From: Bacillota bacterium
GTDB lineage: Bacteria > Bacillota > Clostridia > Christensenellales > CAG-138
NCBI GenBank assembly: GCA_023458615.1
Contig: JAEWYV010000124.1
Coordinates: 1-5,348 of the forward strand
Direction: 5' to 3'
Length of the DNA stretch: 5,348 bases
In this document: positions 1-3,148 of the stretch, in pieces
Numbering within the stretch: the stretch's first letter is position 1
Layout of the letters: each line of letters begins with the position of its first letter
The notes under the pieces: generated by a model
Seen by the model: the letters and a program-made list of their open reading frames with translations, nothing else
Database searches by the model: none
What the model was told of the DNA's origin: nothing
Made by a program: the position numbers and the translations under genes

Positions 1-1352
1 TTCGCAAAATGCGTGACGAATTATTCTCAGGATACGACTTCAAGAGCGGCTCGGATTGCGAGCTGCTCTTACCCTTATATCAACGTTACGGGACAGACAT
101 GTTCCAGATGCTCGACGCGGAGTATGCACTGATCCTTTACGATCACAAGAGCGATTCACTGATTGCAGCCAGAGACCCGATCGGCATTCGCCCGCTGTTC
201 TATGGCTATGACGAAGACGGCAAAATCCTCTTCTCCAGCGAGGCGAAGAACATCGCCGGGCTGGCGGAGATTATCAAGCCCTTCCCGCCGGGACATTATT
301 GGAAAGACGGCGAGTTTGTTCAGTATGCAAACCTGACCGACGTTAGCGAGTATTCCAAGGACGAGCTGGACGCGGTCTGCGACAACATCCGCGAGAAACT
401 CACCCTCGGCATCGTCAAGCGCCTCGACGCAGACGTGCCGCTCGGTTTCCTGCTCAGCGGCGGCTTGGATAGCTCGCTGGTCTGCGCGGTAGCCAACAAG
501 TATCTGCCGCACCCGATCCGCACCTATGCCATCGGCATGGTGGGTGATGCAATCGATCTGAAATACGCCAAGCAGGTTGCGGATTATCTGGGTTCCGACC
601 ACACAGAGGTCATCATGACGCCGCAGGAGGTCATCGCCTCCCTGCGCACCATCGTGCGGATTCTCGAAACGTATGACATCACGACGATTCGTGCAAGCGT
701 CGGCATGTATCTTGTCTGCAAGTACATCCACGAAAACACGAACCTTCGCGTGCTGCTCACGGGTGAGATCTCAGACGAACTGTTTGGCTACAAGTACACG
801 GACTTTGCGCCGAGCGAAGAGGAATTCCAAAAGGAAGCCAAGAAGCGCATCGACGAAATCTATATGTACGACGTGCTCCGCGCGGACCGCTGTATCTCCG
901 CAAACTCTCTGGAGGCGCGCGTGCCGTTTGGCGATCTGGACTTCGTCAAGTATGTTATGTCCATCAACCCCGCCCTCAAGATGAACCGCTTTGGCAAAGG
1001 CAAATATCTGCTCCGCCGCGCGTTTGAGGGGGATTATCTGCCGCAGGATATTCTCTATCGCGAGAAAGCCGCGTTTTCGGACGCGGTTGGGCATTCCATG
1101 GTCGACCAGATCAAGGCATATGCCGAGAAACTCTATACGGACGAGGAGTTTGCCGAGCGCAGCAAGAAATACACCTTCGCGACGCCCTTCACGAAGGAAT
1201 CGCTGCTGTACCGCGAACTGTTTGAGGCCGAATACCCCGGCCAAGCGCATATGGTCAAGGACTTCTGGATGCCGAACCGTAGTTGGGAAGGCTGCAATGT
1301 CAACGACCCGTCGGCTCGCGTTCTCGCGAATTACGGCGCAAGCGCGGTATAA
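1..1352 (+). CDS. asnB: Asparagine synthetase B, glutamine-hydrolysing (5' end outside window)
   Basis: Makes asparagine from aspartate, ATP and glutamine-derived ammonia in the cytoplasm. The frame is open through the left edge (codons cgc aaa precede the first Met at 9), so that Met is internal; by comparison with E. coli AsnB about 80 N-terminal residues, including the catalytic Cys, lie upstream. Counting from the Met at 9, the rest of the class II glutaminase domain is seen (SGSDCE at 13-18, whose Asp matches the glutamine-binding Asp98 of E. coli; RDPIGIRPLFYG near 56-67). The synthetase domain follows, with PP-loop SGGLDSS at 150-156, ETYDITTIRAS, GEISDE at 252-257, MYDVLRADR, EARVPFGD and the C-terminal NDPSARVLANYGAS. 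GEISDE replaces E. coli GEGSDE; from memory this is usual in clostridial AsnB. Inferred full length about 525-530 residues, normal for the family. A strong terminator follows, so it ends its transcription unit. Confidence 0.96.
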   Translation, partial: RKMRDELFSGYDFKSGSDCELLLPLYQRYGTDMFQMLDAEYALILYDHKSDSLIAARDPIGIRPLFYGYDEDGKILFSSEAKNIAGLAEIIKPFPPGHYWKDGEFVQYANLTDVSEYSKDELDAVCDNIREKLTLGIVKRLDADVPLGFLLSGGLDSSLVCAVANKYLPHPIRTYAIGMVGDAIDLKYAKQVADYLGSDHTEVIMTPQEVIASLRTIVRILETYDITTIRASVGMYLVCKYIHENTNLRVLLTGEISDELFGYKYTDFAPSEEEFQKEAKKRIDEIYMYDVLRADRCISANSLEARVPFGDLDFVKYVMSINPALKMNRFGKGKYLLRRAFEGDYLPQDILYREKAAFSDAVGHSMVDQIKAYAEKLYTDEEFAERSKKYTFATPFTKESLLYRELFEAEYPGQAHMVKDFWMPNRSWEGCNVNDPSARVLANYGASAV

Positions 1353-1374
1353 ATCTTGACCCTGGCACCCTCGA

Positions 1375-1405
1375 ATACCGTGGGAATTCGCTCCTTCCGC
1401 GGTAT
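1375..1405 (+). other. Hairpin just after asnB stop
   Basis: ATACCGTGG (1375-1383) pairs with CCGCGGTAT (1397-1405): nine pairs including one G-U, with a 13-base loop. It lies 22 bases after the asnB stop and directly before the terminator, with no T-run of its own. It may protect the mRNA 3' end or be part of a composite terminator; no function is proven. Confidence 0.5.
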
Positions 1406-1410
1406 GACTT

Positions 1411-1443
1411 CCACCTCTTGCTTTTGCAGGGGGTGGTTTTTTT
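1411..1443 (+). terminator. Rho-independent terminator of asnB
   Basis: CCACCTCTTGC (1411-1421), loop TTTT (1422-1425) and GCAGGGGGTGG (1426-1436) form an 11-pair stem with two G-U pairs, followed at once by seven T (1437-1443). This is a textbook intrinsic terminator and isolates asnB from what follows. Confidence 0.93.
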
Positions 1444-1554
1444 GATTCTCAACCTTATTCAACATTCTTTGAATTAGGAAAGAATTCTATTAATATTGTC
1501 GTTTGAGCGCACCCCCGAAATTTTACTGGATACTCCCTTTACGTACTCGCCCAT

Positions 1555-1583
1555 AACAAAACAAAACGCGCCGTGTTTGGCGC
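1555..1583 (-). terminator. Possible minus-strand terminator hairpin
   Basis: GCGCC (1568-1572) and GGCGC (1579-1583) form a five-pair GC stem with loop GTGTTT. Read on the minus strand it is followed by GTTTTGTTTTGTT (1567-1555), a T-rich tail. It sits directly upstream of the promoter at 1585 and could stop minus-strand transcripts, for example read-through of the antisense RNA from 1863. The stem is short, so this is tentative. Confidence 0.35.
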
Positions 1584-1584
1584 A

Positions 1585-1613
1585 TTGTTTATCAATGTTA
1601 CTTGTGGTAAAAT
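1585..1613 (+). promoter_or_regulatory. Sigma-A promoter with extended -10 for the 40-aa peptide gene
   Basis: TTGTTT (1585-1590), a 17-base spacer and TAAAAT (1608-1613) preceded by TGG (1605-1607), giving an extended -10 element. Transcription would start near 1620, leaving a leader of about 88 bases before the peptide ATG at 1708, long for so short a gene. The leader holds a small hairpin (CGGC 1671-1674 / GCCG 1679-1682) just before the ribosome binding site. Confidence 0.65.
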
Positions 1614-1707
1614 ACATATATGCTACTGGGGATTCTCTGATCTGACGTTTTGGTATAACGCTGAAGATGGCGGCGTGAGCCGAATACAGAAGAAAGGAGG
1701 GCAACGT

Positions 1708-1830
1708 ATGGATTTTCGTGTTGTCGACACCATAACAGGTGTTGTATGCGCACTGGGTTCAATCCTTGCTATTTTTCGGTTTATCGCCAAAATAGTAAGG
1801 AACGCTTGCGCCAACAAGCGTCCCAAGTAG
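1708..1830 (+). CDS. 40-aa hydrophobic cationic peptide, candidate type I toxin
   Basis: I do not recognise a named family. The start is set by an excellent ribosome binding site, AAAGGAGG at 1693-1700, seven bases before ATG 1708; the frame is open further upstream to an ATG at 1573, but that start would precede the promoter's transcription start. The peptide has one hydrophobic segment (about residues 8-30, including GVVCALGSILAIF at 11-23), then a basic tail ending NKRPK. Seven Lys/Arg against two Asp give about +5; R24, K28 and R31 fall on one helix face, and Cys lie at 14 and 34. It has its own promoter and terminator, and an antisense promoter faces it from downstream. Small size, single membrane-type helix and convergent antisense RNA are typical of type I toxins such as TxpA and BsrG. 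Other options are a leaderless bacteriocin-like peptide or a regulatory membrane miniprotein. Toxin function is inferred. Confidence 0.7.
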   Translation: MDFRVVDTITGVVCALGSILAIFRFIAKIVRNACANKRPK

Positions 1831-1863
1831 TGGCGGGTTAGGGAGCTTCGGCTCCCTTCCTTT
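1789..1863 (-). ncRNA. Candidate antisense RNA to the 40-aa peptide mRNA (putative antitoxin)
   Basis: A minus-strand promoter (TATAAT at 1875-1870) predicts a start near 1863, inside the T-tract of the peptide gene terminator. The RNA would begin with a 5' stem-loop complementary to that terminator (GGGAGC CGAA GCTCCC). It then passes over the 3' end of the coding region and reaches a second hairpin, ACGCTTG/CAAGCGT (1821-1815 / 1808-1802, seven pairs, six-base loop), followed by TCCTTACTATTTT, a modest U-rich end. The size would be about 75 nt, entirely complementary to the 3' end of the peptide mRNA. This matches the layout of RatA and SR4 against txpA and bsrG in Bacillus subtilis, although those RNAs are longer. 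The 3' end is the least certain part. Confidence 0.5.
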
Positions 1864-1866
1864 GTT
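1840..1866 (+). terminator. Rho-independent terminator of the 40-aa peptide gene
   Basis: AGGGAGC (1840-1846), loop TTCG (1847-1850) and GCTCCCT (1851-1857) form seven pairs closed by an exceptionally stable C-UUCG-G tetraloop, followed by TCCTTTGTTT. It begins ten bases after the peptide stop codon. The complement also folds (GGGAGC CGAA GCTCCC) but has no T-run on the minus strand, so it should end only plus-strand transcription. Confidence 0.85.
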
Positions 1867-1869
1867 TGA

Positions 1870-1897
1870 ATTATATCACTTATAGTGATTATTGCAA
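1870..1897 (-). promoter_or_regulatory. Minus-strand promoter for the antisense RNA
   Basis: On the minus strand TTGCAA (1897-1892), a 16-base spacer and a perfect TATAAT (1875-1870). It points into the 3' end of the 40-aa peptide gene, and no minus-strand protein gene follows within reach, so an antisense RNA is its likeliest product. Confidence 0.65.
1875..1889. promoter_or_regulatory. Operator-like inverted repeat within the antisense promoter
   Basis: ATCACT (1875-1880), TAT, AGTGAT (1884-1889): perfect six-base arms with a three-base centre, occupying the spacer and touching the -10 box of the minus-strand promoter. AT-rich dyads of this size and placement are typical of Xre/Cro-type repressor sites. 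A bound protein would shut off the antisense RNA. No repressor gene is seen in the window. Confidence 0.5.
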
Positions 1898-2304
1898 TAG
1901 ATTTGGTTAAATATCACGGAATCAACACACTTTACTTAAGTACCATCGTAAAAATTCAGTTCTCGTGGTCAATACTGCTGAAACTATATCTATCATCGTA
2001 GCGTTACATGTGCAAAACAGATACATGGTGATTTATTCTGTATACATCGCGCTGCAAGGTTGCCCAAAACTTTCTGAGTTGCTAGTTTGTGTTTCTCGAG
2101 ATCGCTGATGCTTAAGTGATCTATGCACCGATTTACGAAGTTTTCTCGTTAACATACTGCAATCTAGAAAGCAGTATTCAGTAGCCGCTGCTTTTGTTGA
2201 AAAGATTCCCATCAATTCGAAGTACGATATATAACCCACCTCGCTGGTACAAGTAAAAATCAATATTGTGGGCAACATGGGATTTTGTTAGAAAATTATG
2301 TTGC
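1898..2304. other. AT-rich span without a supported gene
   Basis: About 400 bases between the antisense promoter and the next promoter. I see no ribosome binding site paired with a start codon. One plus-strand frame (1911-2291) has only two stops (TGA 2106, TAA 2232) over about 126 codons, fewer than AT-rich noise would give, so a decayed gene is possible, but I recognise no protein in it. An 81-codon minus-strand frame (2278 to 2033) lacks a ribosome binding site and resembles nothing I know. Small symmetric elements are present: the palindrome TACTTAAGTA (1933-1942), and ATACTGC (2154-2160) with GCAGTAT (2171-2177) around a ten-base loop; ATACTGC also occurs at 1972-1978. Confidence 0.5.
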
Positions 2305-2332
2305 TTGCCACGAATATGATGTATAGTATTAT
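2305..2332 (+). promoter_or_regulatory. Sigma-A promoter for the small gene starting near 2357
   Basis: TTGCCA (2305-2310), a 16-base spacer and TATTAT (2327-2332), five of six matches in each box. A start near 2339 gives a leader of under 20 bases, enough to hold the ribosome binding site AGGAG at 2347-2351. TATGAT at 2315-2320 is an alternative -10 but has no good -35. Confidence 0.6.
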
Positions 2333-2356
2333 TACTAATATACCGAAGGAGATTGT

Positions 2357-2587
2357 ATGATGTATACTTTGAAAATGTTCTATCAAGATGGTCGAGTCGA
2401 TAAGTTTTTCCGTGTAACAAAAGTCGAATACGAGAAACATCAGGGTCCGCAATCTTTAGAGGGGGATGCTCTTTATAACCATAATTTCCCATTAAATTGC
2501 ACGATTCACATTTTCACAGAGGAAAAAAATGTGATATATTCACTCAACGGAATAGTTCGTGTTGAGATAAAAAAGGAGGAAGTATAG
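2357..2587 (+). CDS. Small protein of unknown function (75-76 aa)
   Basis: Not recognised. Two ATGs stand side by side (2357 and 2360); AGGAG at 2347-2351 lies five bases before the first and eight before the second, so 2360 (75 aa) is the better start and the coordinates give the longer form. The protein starts MYTLKMFYQDGRVDKFF and ends IVRVEIKKEEV. It has no signal peptide, membrane segment or cysteine cluster; its one Cys lies in LNCTIHIF. Short alternating hydrophobic stretches (TLKMFY, CTIHIF, VIYSL, VRVEI) suggest a small soluble beta-rich fold. It has its own promoter and stands alone. The codons are AT-rich, unlike the flanking asnB and ABC genes, which fits a horizontally acquired islet. 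The final codons form a perfect ribosome binding site (2573-2579) with no start codon after it. Confidence 0.75.
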   Translation: MMYTLKMFYQDGRVDKFFRVTKVEYEKHQGPQSLEGDALYNHNFPLNCTIHIFTEEKNVIYSLNGIVRVEIKKEEV

Positions 2588-2606
2588 GTTCATCCAACAA
2601 CAATTA

Positions 2607-2644
2607 TAGCGATGGTTTAAGGGTGTTCGCTAGATATTGTTTTT
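2607..2644 (+). terminator. Weak possible terminator after the small gene
   Basis: TAGCGA (2607-2612) and TCGCTA (2627-2632) form six pairs around a 14-base loop, and TTGTTTTT (2637-2644) follows after a four-base gap. The stem is short and the loop large, so this is a weak candidate, but it lies 20 bases after the stop at 2587 where a terminator would be expected. Confidence 0.3.
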
Positions 2645-2812
2645 CAACGCCTCAAAAACTCCTTATAATTATCAATAGAACGTTTCGTTATGCCATGTTT
2701 TTTAAATGAAGTAAGGCGCGACGAAACAATGATATCGCATTTAATAACAATCCAACAGATTTTATTCGCGTAGTATATTTAGTGGTGATTCCGAAATATT
2801 ATATAACCCCAT
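2645..2812. other. Non-coding AT-rich stretch with a possible gene remnant
   Basis: No supported gene. On the minus strand a 44-codon frame (2778 to 2644) is open between stops and includes RLTSFKKHGITKRSIDNYKE, which reads like protein, but it has no start codon or ribosome binding site and may be a remnant or chance. GTTTCGT (2682-2688) and ACGAAAC (2721-2727) form an inverted repeat with a 32-base loop. Confidence 0.4.
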
Positions 2813-2813
2813 C

Positions 2814-2846
2814 CGTACGGTTCTCGTACGGTTGATATGATATATT
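2814..2846 (+). promoter_or_regulatory. Promoter-like module, copy 1: twin CGTACGG plus -10
   Basis: CGTACGG at 2814-2820 and 2825-2831 (11 bases apart, one DNA turn), then nine bases, then TATATT at 2841-2846. No sigma-A -35 box lies at the proper distance. Two 7-base direct repeats with a 4-base spacer set about ten bases before a -10 is the geometry of PhoB/OmpR-family activator sites. The core CGTACG is also self-complementary, so CCGTACG/CGTACGG can form a seven-pair hairpin (2813-2831). On the minus strand a TATAAT (2803-2798) lies ten bases beyond the repeats, so divergent activity is possible. Confidence 0.45.
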
Positions 2847-2869
2847 ATTTGGAAATCAGTTTTCCGGAA

Positions 2870-2887
2870 GCAAAATCAACATTTTGC
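2870..2887 (+). other. Perfect short hairpin in the transporter upstream region
   Basis: GCAAAAT (2870-2876), loop CAAC, ATTTTGC (2881-2887): seven perfect pairs with a four-base loop. No T-run follows on either strand. It lies between the two CGTACGG modules and would be in the leader of a transcript from copy 1. Confidence 0.45.
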
Positions 2888-2945
2888 CCTCGTGAAGATG
2901 AAAGAAAAAAATAGAAGATGCACGCCTGAGCGCGGCGAAACAAGG

Positions 2946-2984
2946 ACGTTTCGTACGGTTTCCGTACGGAACGTTTGTTATATT
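2946..2984 (+). promoter_or_regulatory. Promoter-like module, copy 2: twin CGTACGG plus -10, with 13-pair dyad
   Basis: CGTACGG at 2952-2958 and 2963-2969, then nine bases, then TATATT (2979-2984): exactly the spacing of copy 1, 138 bases upstream. Here the symmetry extends further: 2946-2958 pairs with 2962-2974 over 13 positions (one G-U) around a three-base loop, so as RNA it would be a long stable hairpin. Transcription from this copy would start near 2991, about 158 bases before the ATPase start codon. It is the best promoter candidate I see for the ABC operon, on context rather than sigma-A consensus. Confidence 0.45.
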
Positions 2985-3023
2985 GCTTGTAGATTCGATT
3001 TTTCATTACCGATTCACAAGCAA
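2983..3023 (+). other. Inverted repeat in the transporter leader
   Basis: TTGCTTGT (2983-2990) and ACAAGCAA (3016-3023) are perfect eight-base arms around a 25-base interior that contains GATTC twice as a direct repeat (2992-2996 and 3011-3015). It could be a protein-binding dyad or a leader stem. I see no conserved purine-riboswitch core in this leader. Confidence 0.45.
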
Positions 3024-3101
3024 GCCGAAAACAGTCATCATCACGCAACAATCTTTCATACTCACAAAACGTAAAACAAAAAAACACATACGATAGTACC
3101 G

Positions 3102-3116
3102 GGCAAACGCTTTGCC
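3102..3116 (+). other. Short hairpin before the ATPase ribosome binding site
   Basis: GGCAAA (3102-3107), CGC, TTTGCC (3111-3116): six perfect pairs. It lies 17 bases before the ribosome binding site AAGGGG and near the point where composition turns GC-rich again. No T-run follows, so it is not a terminator. Confidence 0.4.
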
Positions 3117-3148
3117 ATCCGCCGGAATTCGGGAAGGGGACGTGGTCT

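Noticed and set aside
762..779. GEISDE in AsnB instead of the GEGSDE of E. coli, with one residue fewer after it.
   Set aside because: From memory this form is usual among clostridial AsnB proteins; the other motifs are intact, so it is a clade variant and not an anomaly.
1469..1496. TTGAAT-16-TAATAT promoter-like match after the asnB terminator.
   Set aside because: Each box matches consensus at only four of six positions in AT-rich DNA, and nothing recognisable follows before the much better promoter at 1585.
1474..1704. Minus-strand frame of 76 codons over the peptide gene leader.
   Set aside because: Starts with TTG without a convincing ribosome binding site and overlaps the plus-strand promoter and leader; most likely chance.
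1573..1707. Upstream extension of the 40-aa peptide frame to ATG 1573 (85 aa).
   Set aside because: The extension overlaps the promoter and the hairpin at 1568-1583, has no ribosome binding site, and the perfect AAAGGAGG before 1708 decides the shorter start.
2033..2492. Two overlapping minus-strand frames of 81 and 104 codons.
   Set aside because: No ribosome binding sites, no recognised protein, and the longer one is the complement of the better supported small gene starting near 2357.
2600..3025. CRISPR array suggested by repeated CGTACGG and CGTTTCGT.
   Set aside because: Repeats are too short and too few, with no regular repeat-spacer pattern and no cas gene.
2892..3074. Sixty-codon plus-strand frame starting with GTG AAG ATG upstream of the ATPase.
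   Set aside because: No ribosome binding site, no recognisable protein, and it runs across the CGTACGG dyad and the other inverted repeats; better seen as leader or regulatory DNA.
2850..3140. Purine or other known riboswitch before the nucleoside transporter.
   Set aside because: The conserved purine aptamer core was looked for and not found; only unrelated inverted repeats are present.
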